64,000 bases of DNA from [Scytonema hofmanni] UTEX 2349 (GTDB taxonomy: Bacteria; Cyanobacteriota; Cyanobacteriia; Cyanobacteriales; Nostocaceae), in assembly GCF_000582685.1 (NCBI RefSeq), contig NZ_KK073768.1, forward strand, positions 1,686,124 to 1,750,123, given 5' to 3'. Position 1 is the stretch's first letter. Each line of letters starts with the position of its first letter. Made by a program: the position numbers and the translations under genes. The notes under the pieces are model-generated. The model made no database searches and was not told where the DNA came from. It saw only the letters and a program-made list of their open reading frames with translations. Shown here in pieces: positions 52,603 to 60,734 of the stretch.

Positions 52603-54261
52603 TTATTGCCAAACAAATACTTTCGCTTCGTATGGTCCCAAGTCAGTCAAAATGCCATCATCACCAGCTTCTACATCATAATTACCTGTCCACTCGTGCC
52701 ATGTACCACCACTAGGGAAGTTAGGAACATGATAGCCACCTAAGAAGTTTTCTGAGAAATTGGCTACAACAACTACACGAGAACCTTGATCATTCCAGCG
52801 GCTATAAGCTAGCACCTTTGCCTCTGGATTTTCGTGGATAAAGTCGATATTTTCAGTATAGAGAGCGTGATTGTCTTTACGCAGATTAATTAAGCCTTTA
52901 TAGTAATCAAACAACCCACGATTTAAGTCATTACCTAACAGTGTCCAATCGATTTTAGCTGACTCTTGAGATTTGGGTTTGTACTCCCCAAATTCTTCAC
53001 CCATCCAAATCAAAGGTACACCGACTGCTGTCATGAGAATAGCTGTTCCCAATCTAGCTCTTCTAAAAGCTTCTTCATCAAGAATTTGACGATTTCCTAA
53101 TTCGACCATAACATGATTGTGGTCGTGATTGGTGAGATAATTTACTACATTCGTAGCACCCAAAAAGCCTTGACGCTTGCAGTCAATTACATCTTTGAGG
53201 CGCTCTAAATCAAATGTATCGCCGCAGATATGTTCTAAAATACAGTGATAGAAACTATCATGCCAGCACCCATCCATCGGTCCCTCGACATTGGTGATGC
53301 TAGGAGTTTCTGGAATGTGTTCGGCAACGTTGTAAAAAGGCTTCATACTAGCAGTTTTTTTCGTTTCCTGAACAATCCAGTGCATGAAATCGTAGTTAGC
53401 AATTTGCCGCGCTGCATCGTAACGAATACCATCTGTATGATATTCTTGAATCCAATAACGTACCGAATCGCCGATAAATTTCCGAGCAGGATAAGTTTCT
53501 AACTTTTCATCGTAGTGTTCGTAATTAAACTCTGGTCCCCAGTTATTACCAGGGTCACGGGGTTGATGATGATACCAATAATCGTGGTCAATTTGTGTTA
53601 AAGGACTTGATGCTTCTGAGTGGTTATAAATACCATCCATAATGATACGAATGCCTCTGCCATGACACTCGTCAATTAGATTTTTTAATGCATCTGTAGT
53701 GCCATAACTTGATTCTGTAGCAAAGAAGTGGCGAGGATTATAACCCCAGCTATAATCACCAGGATATTCCTTCAGTGGCATTAACTCAATAGCATTGATT
53801 CCTAATTCACATAGATAATCTAATTTCTCAATAACGTGCTTGTACTTTCCTCGTGCGTAAGGGTCATCTTCACCACCAGAAAAGTCTGCAATATGCATTT
53901 CATAAATAACTAATTCATGGTCAGCAGGTAAAGGTTTATCGTCGTGTTTCCACACATAGGTATCAACAATTTTTTCACCATCTTTAATCCGGACGATACC
54001 GTTATCTTTACCAGTTGTTTCATCAATATCAGTTGCGTAAGGGTCGGTAACATCCACCCATTTATCTGGTTCAAAAAACCATGATTTTGACTGAACGCGA
54101 AATTTGTATTGATAATCCCCGTCTTCTAATTCAACAGTTGTACGAAAATAACCGTCATCGCCTTTTTCCATTGGAATTTCTTTCCAATCAGAAAAAGAAG
54201 CAATTAACGCTGCTCCTTTGTTATATGGTGCAAATAAGTTAAATTCAATTGGCTTTGCCAT
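52603..54261 (-). CDS. GH13 alpha-amylase-family enzyme with CBM48 (paralogue)
   Basis: 552 residues from the Met of MAKPIEFNLFAPYNKGAALI, matching the start of the paralogue at 45096-46766; an open extension to 54324 is not supported. CBM48 SFSDWKEIPMEKGDDGYF; barrel ELMPLKEYPGDYSWGYNPRH; nucleophile HTDGIRYDAARQIANYDF; acid/base FYNVAEHIPE; NYLTNHDHNH. The two proteins look about two-thirds identical by eye. The duplication flanks the cyanophycin genes. Activity (GlgB/TreZ/amylase type) not determined. Confidence 0.88.
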   Translation of the reverse strand: MAKPIEFNLFAPYNKGAALIASFSDWKEIPMEKGDDGYFRTTVELEDGDYQYKFRVQSKSWFFEPDKWVDVTDPYATDIDETTGKDNGIVRIKDGEKIVDTYVWKHDDKPLPADHELVIYEMHIADFSGGEDDPYARGKYKHVIEKLDYLCELGINAIELMPLKEYPGDYSWGYNPRHFFATESSYGTTDALKNLIDECHGRGIRIIMDGIYNHSEASSPLTQIDHDYWYHHQPRDPGNNWGPEFNYEHYDEKLETYPARKFIGDSVRYWIQEYHTDGIRYDAARQIANYDFMHWIVQETKKTASMKPFYNVAEHIPETPSITNVEGPMDGCWHDSFYHCILEHICGDTFDLERLKDVIDCKRQGFLGATNVVNYLTNHDHNHVMVELGNRQILDEEAFRRARLGTAILMTAVGVPLIWMGEEFGEYKPKSQESAKIDWTLLGNDLNRGLFDYYKGLINLRKDNHALYTENIDFIHENPEAKVLAYSRWNDQGSRVVVVANFSENFLGGYHVPNFPSGGTWHEWTGNYDVEAGDDGILTDLGPYEAKVFVWQ

Positions 54262-54485
54262 AGAAGTATTTGTAGGAAAAAGTGTGATTGTTCGTATTTT
54301 CAGATTTTTTTTAAAATAAGCCAATAGCTCTTACGAAGTAATTACAGAACTAATACCTCTATCTTCAGAGAGATTTTTTAAAGGGGACTTGATTTTTTTG
54401 TAGCGATCGCCACCTGTTGATTGTCTTCTTCATCTTCGATTTTGCGAATTTTTAGTAATTATAAAACATCTTCTAAAGCACATAA

Positions 54486-54617
54486 CGCCCTGCGCCGAGC
54501 GCACGCTGCGCGAACAGGCACCGAAGCCTGGGGCTACACAAACGTTCGCGCAACGTCCCGAAGGGAAGCCCACCTGCGTGGGCTAAATTAGACGGATATT
54601 CATAGAGAAATGGTATA
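54486..54617. mobile_element. MITE-like family 2, partial copy
   Basis: It contains CACCTGCGTGGGCTAAATTA, ends in AAATGGTAT and has internal palindromes GCGCACGCTGCGCG, GCACCGAAGCCTGGGGCTAC and TTCGCGCAACGTCCCGAAGG. It shares its right half with 34908-35020. The left terminal repeat is missing or diverged. Surrounding bases 54262-54485 hold no gene. Confidence 0.5.
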
Positions 54618-54627
54618 ACCAACAGCT

Positions 54628-55305
54628 TCATACCCCGTGTCTCTGTTGAGTAATTATATAAGCGGTGTGGGGGCTTTTAAAAGTTGTTTGTGCTTGTGGG
54701 TCTTGGCAAGCGATCATAGTGGTAACGTGTTCTGCTTCGTCATCGCGAATGCAGATAAAAACATCATACAAGTTATTAATTACCGGACGGCGATCGCAAG
54801 GACGACGGGATGTTTGAAATTCGTCAAACATATACAAATTACCATCGCGGTAATAGTTGATTGCAACTATCGGCGCGGGTAGCTCTTTGAGTTTAGCAGC
54901 ATTTCTATGCACAAAGTTATCATAAGTATGATACGCATGTTCTTCGATCAATTGGCTGAAGTAGTAAGCGTGACGCGGTGAAAGCATGTATAAAAATACA
55001 ATCGCCCAGTAATAAATCAAGGCTGTAAAACGGGCAAGAAACCTATCAATAAAGCGGCGATTTCCGCCCAGAGATTCCATAATCAAGAGGTGATGGTGTT
55101 CATTCCAAGCTTGAGCAAAGTGAACTTTGAGCCAATCAGCTTTGCGCCATATCCCCAAAGTTTCGTATAAGTGCAGTACTGAAAGGTAAGAAAAATAAGG
55201 TACACGCGCTACCGTTTCCAAAACGTAAAAACGGGCGTATGGACGTTTTTTATATAACTTGTCGATAACGAAAACTAAGCAATTGACGATAATTTTAATC
55301 GACAT
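54628..55305 (-). CDS. Plastoquinol terminal oxidase (alternative oxidase family)
   Basis: 225 residues from the Met of MSIKIIVNCLVFVIDKLYKK. A di-iron carboxylate oxidase that takes electrons from plastoquinol to oxygen at the membrane surface. All six ligand positions are visible: Glu30 in VLETVAR, Glu69 and His72 in NEHHHLLIMESLGG, Glu121 in LIEEHAYHTYDNF, and Glu190 and His193 in IRDDEAEHV. The frame stays open to 55473, but that 56-residue extension (ADTQRSRRPRDIGKG) is repeat-derived; GGAG lies almost against the chosen ATG. The protein protects the photosynthetic chain from over-reduction. Confidence 0.9.
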   Translation of the reverse strand: MSIKIIVNCLVFVIDKLYKKRPYARFYVLETVARVPYFSYLSVLHLYETLGIWRKADWLKVHFAQAWNEHHHLLIMESLGGNRRFIDRFLARFTALIYYWAIVFLYMLSPRHAYYFSQLIEEHAYHTYDNFVHRNAAKLKELPAPIVAINYYRDGNLYMFDEFQTSRRPCDRRPVINNLYDVFICIRDDEAEHVTTMIACQDPQAQTTFKSPHTAYIITQQRHGV

Positions 55306-55327
55306 CTCCAGAAAAGATTTAGACGCA

Positions 55328-55401
55328 CTCCCTTTCCCGATGTCCCTTGGGCGTCTGCTTCGTTGCGTGTCTGCGACAGGAGAAGAGAAGGAAGGGAGAA
55401 T
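55328..55401. repeat. Inverted repeat (CTCCCTTTCC / GGAAGGGAG)
   Basis: CTCCCTTTCCCGATGTCCCT at the left and AGAGAAGGAAGGGAG at the right surround TCTGCTTCGTTGCGTGTCTG, similar in plan to the repeats at 21105 and 63939. It lies immediately upstream of the oxidase start and lets the frame run on upstream. Confidence 0.6.
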
Positions 55402-55763
55402 TAAAGCTTTTCTCTGCTTGGGGGAAGAGTTTAGAGAGAGGTCATGCATTAAATTCGGTCGATGTCTAATCATTTTTTATCCTTCACCCTGGTATCAAAT
55501 TAGAAGTAGGCAAGCTGTGGCTAAACTGACGCTTAAAAATCAATTAGCCATTAATTGTTGTGCCGTGTTACTCTTGTTGATACTGCTTGTCTTGAGTAAA
55601 TTCCGGTAAATCTTGATAAATTTATATCTACATAAGCAGATTTTCTACACCTGGGATTGTCGATGCGATCGCATCTGAAAAATTGAAAAACCCTCTGCCT
55701 GCCGTAACCTACAAGCTATATTGACTCTCAACAAAGGAATTTTAACAGCATAACGGACTGAAC

Positions 55764-55774
55764 TTTGTTATAAT
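55764..55774 (+). promoter_or_regulatory. Extended -10 promoter candidate for the helicase gene
   Basis: TTTGTTATAAT contains TGnTATAAT, an extended -10 element, with no convincing -35. It would give a leader of roughly 115-120 bases before the ATG. Long leaders are known for cold-regulated helicase mRNAs in cyanobacteria. A GGAG motif lies a few bases before the start codon. The spacer 55474-55763 shows nothing else. Confidence 0.5.
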
Positions 55775-55897
55775 CCAGAATTGCGGCATTCGCTTTCAGT
55801 CTTTGCGTTACTGCCTATCCAGCCCTTCAAACATGCAAGCGTCCGCCTTAGACTGATGCCGCCATTAGCGACAGGCTGATGTTATTTCTGGAGTACT

Positions 55898-57130
55898 ATG
55901 TCTTTTTCTACACTCGGCTTGTCCAATGAAATTATCCGTGCTGTCACCGAGCGGGGGTACACCAAACCCACGCCAATCCAGATGCAGGCAATTCCTGCTG
56001 TATTGTCGGGTGGCGATCTACTAGCTAGTGCCCAAACTGGTACTGGAAAAACTGCGAGTTTTACCCTGCCGCTCCTACATAAGTTGTCGTCGTCCGACAA
56101 AAGCTTGAAAAACAATAAGAATGGATACGCACCAATCCGAGCGCTAATTCTCACCCCAACTCGCGAACTCGCCGCACAGGTACAGGAAAGTGTGTATGAG
56201 TATGGTAAATACCTGAAATTGAGATCGATGGCGATGTTCGGTGGTGTCAACATTAATCCGCAAAAACAGCGTTTGAGAAATGGCGTAGATATTCTGGTTG
56301 CTACGCCAGGAAGACTTCTAGACCATGTGCAGCAGGGTACAGTGAACCTGTCAGGTATTGAGGTTTTGGTGTTAGATGAAGCTGACCGAATGCTAGATAT
56401 GGGCTTTATTCGTGATATACGTCGCATAGTTTCGCTCCTGCCCAAACAGCGACAGAATTTGCTATTTTTCGCCACATTCTCCGACAAAATTAAGGCACTC
56501 GCCGCAGGGCTGCTCGATCGCCCGACGATGATCGAGGTGGCAAACCGCAACGTTACAGCCGACACGGTGGCACAGAAAGTATACCAGGTGGACTACGACA
56601 AGAAGCGTCAATTACTTGCTCACCTGATTAAGCAAGATAAGTGGTATCAAGTGCTGGTGTTTACCCGCACTAAGCATGGAGCTGACCGTTTGGTTAAGCA
56701 GTTGACACAAGACCGCATTCAAGCGCTGGCAATTCATGGTAATAAGAGCCAGTCGGCACGTACCTTCGCTCTGACAAAGTTCAAGAATGGTACTTTACAG
56801 GTACTGGTGGCAACAGACATTGCTGCGCGGGGTCTTGACATCAGCGGTTTGCCCCATGTAGTCAACTTCGATCTGCCCAATGTACCGGAGGATTATGTTC
56901 ATCGTATTGGTCGCACTGGTCGTGCTGGTGCAAAAGGTGAAGCTGTATCGCTAGTGTGCGTTGATGAATATCAAATATTGGCGGATATTGAAAAACTGAT
57001 TGCTATTAAGTTGCCGAGAGAAACTCTAGCAGGCTTTGGACTCAACCCACACCAATCGTCCGAAGCATTTCAACATGTGATTGACACTCCCCGCGATAAA
57101 TCGACGGGGATTCTTGAATCTAAGACATAA
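55898..57130 (+). CDS. crhC: CrhC-like DEAD-box RNA helicase, 3' end replaced by IS sequence
   Basis: RhlE-type helicase core: Q motif PTPIQMQAIPAVLSG, motif I AQTGTGKT (Lys51), Ia PTRELAAQVQ, motif II VLDEADRMLDMG, motif III as FAT instead of SAT (LLFFATFSDK), and C-terminal motifs VLVATDIAARGLDI and HRIGRTGRAG. As I recall, the FAT box is reported for the cold-shock helicase CrhC. Residues 395-410 (the last 16, TPRDKSTGILESKT) are encoded by the end of the TnpB element, whose terminus is at about 57081. The native tail after about residue 394 is lost; the core is complete so it may still work. Confidence 0.9.
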   Translation: MSFSTLGLSNEIIRAVTERGYTKPTPIQMQAIPAVLSGGDLLASAQTGTGKTASFTLPLLHKLSSSDKSLKNNKNGYAPIRALILTPTRELAAQVQESVYEYGKYLKLRSMAMFGGVNINPQKQRLRNGVDILVATPGRLLDHVQQGTVNLSGIEVLVLDEADRMLDMGFIRDIRRIVSLLPKQRQNLLFFATFSDKIKALAAGLLDRPTMIEVANRNVTADTVAQKVYQVDYDKKRQLLAHLIKQDKWYQVLVFTRTKHGADRLVKQLTQDRIQALAIHGNKSQSARTFALTKFKNGTLQVLVATDIAARGLDISGLPHVVNFDLPNVPEDYVHRIGRTGRAGAKGEAVSLVCVDEYQILADIEKLIAIKLPRETLAGFGLNPHQSSEAFQHVIDTPRDKSTGILESKT

Positions 57131-57200
57131 CTTGCTCATGCAGGTTTTCACCAACAAGAGTAGAGGTTTCATCTCCGCAAGTGTTGCTTGCATCAAGTGC
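57061..57200 (-). ncRNA. Predicted guide (reRNA/omega RNA) of the TnpB element
   Basis: TnpB elements express a non-coding RNA that starts within the 3' end of tnpB, passes through the right end and takes its guide from the flanking DNA. By that rule the guide here is the minus-strand sequence of about 57061-57080, which lies in the helicase gene. The right-end hairpin is CCCCG...CGGGG. No direct evidence of expression; approximate bounds. Confidence 0.45.
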
Positions 57201-58425
57201 AAAGGTTCCGGTATGCCCTACCGTACCCAATCCTCGACTAAGGATGTTTCTAGCGGCGTTTTCATCGCGATCGATCACGCAACCACATTTACAGACGTGT
57301 GTTCGAGTAGATAGTGTTTTCTTGACAATGACTCCGCAGCTAGAGCATTCCTGGCTACTGTATTGCGGATTAACCGCAACTGTGACACGCTTAAATACCT
57401 TCCCAAAGTACTCAAGCCATACACGGAACTGATACCAAGATGCGTCATTAATGGACTTAGCTAAACAATGATTTTTCACCATATTTTTAATCCTCAAATC
57501 TTCATAAGCTATCAAGTCGTTAGACTGAACTACGCACCGTGCTAATTTCACAGCATGGTCTTTACGTTGCCTACTTATTTTGAGGTGGCGTAACCCGAAA
57601 ATCTGTCTAGCCCGTCCTCTATTTTTTGAACCTTTTACCCTTCTGGAAATGCGACGTTGTGAACGCTTGAGAACTTTTTCTCCTTGACGGAGAAATTTAG
57701 GATTCTCGACCATCGTGCCGTCAGAATCGGTGTAATATTCTTTCAACCCAACGTCTAACCCTACTGTTTTACCAGTCGGATCTACATTCTCGGAACGATT
57801 TACGTCAATGCAAAATTGAACATACACACCATCTGCACGTTTTACCAACCTCACCCGTTTTATTTGGTTAATTTGATAAAAATGCAGGTCACGAGTACCT
57901 TTTAGCTTTAATCGACCTATACCTTTTTTATCAAAAAAAGTTATGGTTTTACGGTCATCCGCAAGCTTCCATCCTGAAGTTTTGTATTCAACAGAACGAC
58001 AATCTTTCTGGAATTTGGGAAAGCCTTTCTTCCCGACAACCCCCTTTTTGCAATTGTCATAAAACCGAGAAATAGAAGCCCAAGCCCGATCAGCGCTCAC
58101 TTGTCTTGCCATTGAATTGAGTTCCGAGGCAAAGGGAAAATTAGCCGCAAGTACAGCACAATATTTCTGCAAATCATTTTTACCTGTGCCTTTAACGTCC
58201 ATCCATAGCCGAATACAGCTATTACGAATAAACTTGGCTGTTCTGATTGCATCGTCTACTGCGGCAAATTGGGCAGCCTTTCCGTAAGCCTTAAACTCAA
58301 ATACAAGCATTGTTTTACCTCCTACCTTACACTATCATCTTCAGCGTAAACTATCTACTTAATTTGAAAACTTTATACAATATTTGCGGGGGTTAAAAAG
58401 AACGGAGTCGTTTTTCATCCCCGCA
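57081..58425 (-). mobile_element. IS200/IS605-type element with tnpB only
   Basis: The element contains tnpB but no tnpA. Right end at about 57081: TTGACACTCCCCGCGATAAA with complementary CGGGGA at 57105-57110 (hairpin 57088-57110), a common right end of cyanobacterial members of this group. Probable left end at 58387-58425: GCGGGG...AAAAA...TTTTT...CCCCGC hairpin. The outer limit on the left is not certain. Non-autonomous unless served by another TnpA. Confidence 0.82.
57120..58310 (-). CDS. tnpB: TnpB (RNA-guided nuclease of IS200/IS605 family)
   Basis: 396 residues, full length. RuvC-like acidic residues: Asp186 in GLDVGLKEY, Glu270 in AYEDLRIKNM, and Asp347/Asp349 in IDRDENAARNI. A zinc finger is present (CSSCG and CKCGC around residues 322-344). 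The C-terminus GTVGHTGTFALDASNTCGDE is the usual cyanobacterial ending. All key residues are present, so an active nuclease is plausible. It overlaps the helicase reading frame by 11 bases at its own 3' end. Confidence 0.93.
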   Translation of the reverse strand: MLVFEFKAYGKAAQFAAVDDAIRTAKFIRNSCIRLWMDVKGTGKNDLQKYCAVLAANFPFASELNSMARQVSADRAWASISRFYDNCKKGVVGKKGFPKFQKDCRSVEYKTSGWKLADDRKTITFFDKKGIGRLKLKGTRDLHFYQINQIKRVRLVKRADGVYVQFCIDVNRSENVDPTGKTVGLDVGLKEYYTDSDGTMVENPKFLRQGEKVLKRSQRRISRRVKGSKNRGRARQIFGLRHLKISRQRKDHAVKLARCVVQSNDLIAYEDLRIKNMVKNHCLAKSINDASWYQFRVWLEYFGKVFKRVTVAVNPQYSSQECSSCGVIVKKTLSTRTHVCKCGCVIDRDENAARNILSRGLGTVGHTGTFALDASNTCGDETSTLVGENLHEQVMS

Positions 58426-58739
58426 TCTATTGCACAGAATGCGGTACTACGTACCTGTTCTTCCGGGGCGCATCATTCTTCCCCGCTTTTCCTTGTAAAC
58501 CAAGAATTGAGTAGCGATCGCTTAATTTTCTTTCTTTGCCTGAAGTGCGATCGCACCACAACTTTTTTCATCTCTGCACTATAGATTTAACTAGATGGTT
58601 ATGTGCGGTAAATACGGATTTTTAAAACCTAAAAAGTTTTTGGGTTTTTAGGTTTTAATTTCGGGGTTTTCGGCATCTACCTTATAAATAGTTACAAAAT
58701 TTAGTAAGATATTTTTAATAAGTATTTTTGCTCAGTACC
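58426..58739. other. Spacer upstream of ndhD
   Basis: No gene supported. It holds a strong AT-rich hairpin AAAACCTAAAAA...TTTTTAGGTTTT (58624-58656) and two HIP1-type sites. An open frame at 58384-58584 has no homology that I can see and starts inside the IS end. The hairpin could affect ndhD expression. Confidence 0.5.
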
Positions 58740-60425
58740 ATGATAGCGGATCGATTTCCCTGGCTAACTGCGATTGTCCTGCTCCCGCTCGTTGCTTCCT
58801 TTATAATCCCCGTATTGCCTGATAAAGACGGCAAAGTTGTGCGGTTTTATGCCTTAGGTGTCGCGATCGCGGACTTTGCTTTGATGTGCTACGCCTTTTG
58901 GAAGCATTACGATCCGAGCAGCGCTTCTTTTCAACTCGCAGAAAAGTATGCTTGGGTGCCTCAGTTAAATTTTAACTGGGCAGTTTCCGTCGATGGAATA
59001 TCTGTCCCCCTCGTGCTTCTGGCAGGATTGGTGACGACGCTGGCGATATTTGCAGCTTGGCAAGTTAATATCAAGCCAAAGCTCTTTTATTTCTTGATGC
59101 TGGTGCTGTATTCTGCACAGATAGGGGTATTCGTCGCCCAAGACTTGCTACTATTTTTCATTATGTGGGAAATCGAACTGGTTCCCGTTTACCTACTTGT
59201 CTCGATTTGGGGGGGTCAAAAGCGTCGCTACGCGGCAACAAAATTCTTAATATATACCGCCGCAGCTTCTATTTTTATCTTGGTTGCAGCGCTAGGAATG
59301 GCAGTCTACGGGGACAATATGACCTTCGATGTAGTCGAGCTTGCCATGAAGGATTATCCACTAGCGCTAGAACTGCCCCTATACGCGGGATTGTTGATTG
59401 CATTTGGTGTCAAGCTGGCTGTTTTCCCCCTACATACTTGGCTGCCTGATGCTCATGGTGAAGCTTCTGCTCCCGTATCAATGATTCTAGCAGGTGTGCT
59501 TTTGAAGATGGGCGGATATGGACTGATTCGCCTAAATCTGGAGCTTTTGGGTGATGCACACATTTATTTTGCACCGATGCTGGCAATTCTCGGCGTTGTC
59601 AACATTATATATGGTGGGTTGAACTCCCTTGCTCAGTCTAATATGAAGCGTCGCCTAGCTTATTCGTCAGTTTCCCACATGGGATTTGTACTGCTGGGTA
59701 TTGCATCCTTCACCGACTTGGGAATTAGCGGTGCGATGTTGCAAATGATCTCCCACGGTTTAATTGCCTCGGTGTTATTCTTCTTAGCAGGGGTGACTTA
59801 CGATCGCACCCACACCCTAATAATGGATAAAATGGGCGGTGTTGGTCAGGTAATGCCGAAAGTGTTTGCCCTATTTACAATCGCGGCAATGGCTTCCCTA
59901 GCTCTCCCCGGTATGAGCGGCTTTGTTAGCGAATTAGCGGTGTTTGTTGGTGTGACGACCAGCGATGTCTACAGCTCCACTTTCTGCACCGTCACGGTCT
60001 TTTTAGCTGCGGTGGGAATCATCCTCACACCGATTTATCTGCTCTCGATGCTGCGACAAATATTTTACGGTTCTGGTGCTGCTCTCACATGCGAGGTTGG
60101 CAATGTCGGCTCAGAAAATCAGGATGATGAAGGAGCGGTTTGCTTTGGTACTGACTGCGCTTTGCCTAGCGAGGCAGTTTATGAGGATGCCAGACCGCGT
60201 GAGGTGTTTATTGCTGCCTGTTTTTTAGTGTTGATTATCGGCATTGGGTTGTACCCCAAGGTCGCTACACAGATGTATGACGTGAAGATTGTTGCAGTCA
60301 ACGCTCAACTTCGCCAATCGTATACTATAATTTCCCAAGGAAATCCCCAGATTTATGCTCATAAATTCTTGCTTCCGCAAATTGCCAAGTCTGACACAGC
60401 ATCTATTTTAGGAATTGTCAAGTAA
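58740..60425 (+). CDS. ndhD: NAD(P)H-quinone oxidoreductase subunit 4 (NdhD)
   Basis: 561 residues from the ATG at 58740 (MIADRFPWLTAIVLL); the upstream in-frame TTG at 58728 is less likely. Polytopic antiporter-like subunit of NDH-1, about 14 helices. The proton-channel Glu is in FIMWEIELVPVYLL and the Lys in FGVKLAVFPLHTWLPDAHGE, with KRRLAYSSVSHMGFVLLG and MASLALPGMSGFVSELAVF typical of NdhD. The loop after helix 13 (CEVGNVGSENQDDEGAV) is longer and more acidic than I expect. Acts in cyclic electron flow, respiration or CO2 uptake depending on paralogue, which cannot be assigned. Confidence 0.94.
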   Translation: MIADRFPWLTAIVLLPLVASFIIPVLPDKDGKVVRFYALGVAIADFALMCYAFWKHYDPSSASFQLAEKYAWVPQLNFNWAVSVDGISVPLVLLAGLVTTLAIFAAWQVNIKPKLFYFLMLVLYSAQIGVFVAQDLLLFFIMWEIELVPVYLLVSIWGGQKRRYAATKFLIYTAAASIFILVAALGMAVYGDNMTFDVVELAMKDYPLALELPLYAGLLIAFGVKLAVFPLHTWLPDAHGEASAPVSMILAGVLLKMGGYGLIRLNLELLGDAHIYFAPMLAILGVVNIIYGGLNSLAQSNMKRRLAYSSVSHMGFVLLGIASFTDLGISGAMLQMISHGLIASVLFFLAGVTYDRTHTLIMDKMGGVGQVMPKVFALFTIAAMASLALPGMSGFVSELAVFVGVTTSDVYSSTFCTVTVFLAAVGIILTPIYLLSMLRQIFYGSGAALTCEVGNVGSENQDDEGAVCFGTDCALPSEAVYEDARPREVFIAACFLVLIIGIGLYPKVATQMYDVKIVAVNAQLRQSYTIISQGNPQIYAHKFLLPQIAKSDTASILGIVK

Positions 60426-60483
60426 GCTTTTGATGGAAATTAGGCGATCGCTCTAAATAGGTAGGCGTAATTAAATATAAGAT

Positions 60484-60548
60484 AAAACCTCACCTAGCAT
60501 AAAAGCTTCCCTCTCCTTAGTAAGGAGAGGGATTGAGGGTGAGGTTTT
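60484..60548. terminator. Nested terminator hairpin
   Basis: Outer arms AAAACCTCACC (60484-60494) and GGTGAGGTTTT (60538-60548), inner stem TCCCTCTCCTTA-g-TAAGGAGAGGGA (60508-60532), ending in a T-run on the right and an A-run on the left. It lies between ndhD and the convergent ABC permease gene. It also belongs to the repeat class seen at 21105 and 63939. Confidence 0.75.
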
Positions 60549-60591
60549 AATCTGATCCACCTACTTAAACTTAATAGAAAACTTTGTAGTC

Positions 60592-60705
60592 ATACCATTT
60601 CTGTGTGAAGCTGCGCCTAATTTAGCCCACGCAGGTGTTCCTTGTACGTGTAGCCGCGAGTTTACTCGTCGGGTTATTAAGCGCAGCCTCATAAAGAATT
60701 GGTAT
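60592..60705. mobile_element. MITE-like element family 2, copy 3
   Basis: Ends ATACCATTTCTGTGTGAAGC and CAGCCTCATAAAGAATTGGT read as imperfect inverted repeats. It contains TAGCCCACGCAGGTGTTCCT, the reverse complement of the tract at 34970-34990. A short palindrome AGCGCTTCAGCGCT follows (about 60707). No open frame. Confidence 0.65.
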
Positions 60706-60734
60706 CAGCGCTTCAGCGCTGACTACAATTAACC

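Noticed and set aside
57081..57314. Plus-strand frame antisense to tnpB
   Set aside because: It is a shadow of tnpB's C-terminal zinc-finger region.
58384..58584. 66-residue frame after the IS left end, considered as the lost helicase C-terminus
   Set aside because: No similarity to helicase tails that I could see, and it starts within the IS hairpin.
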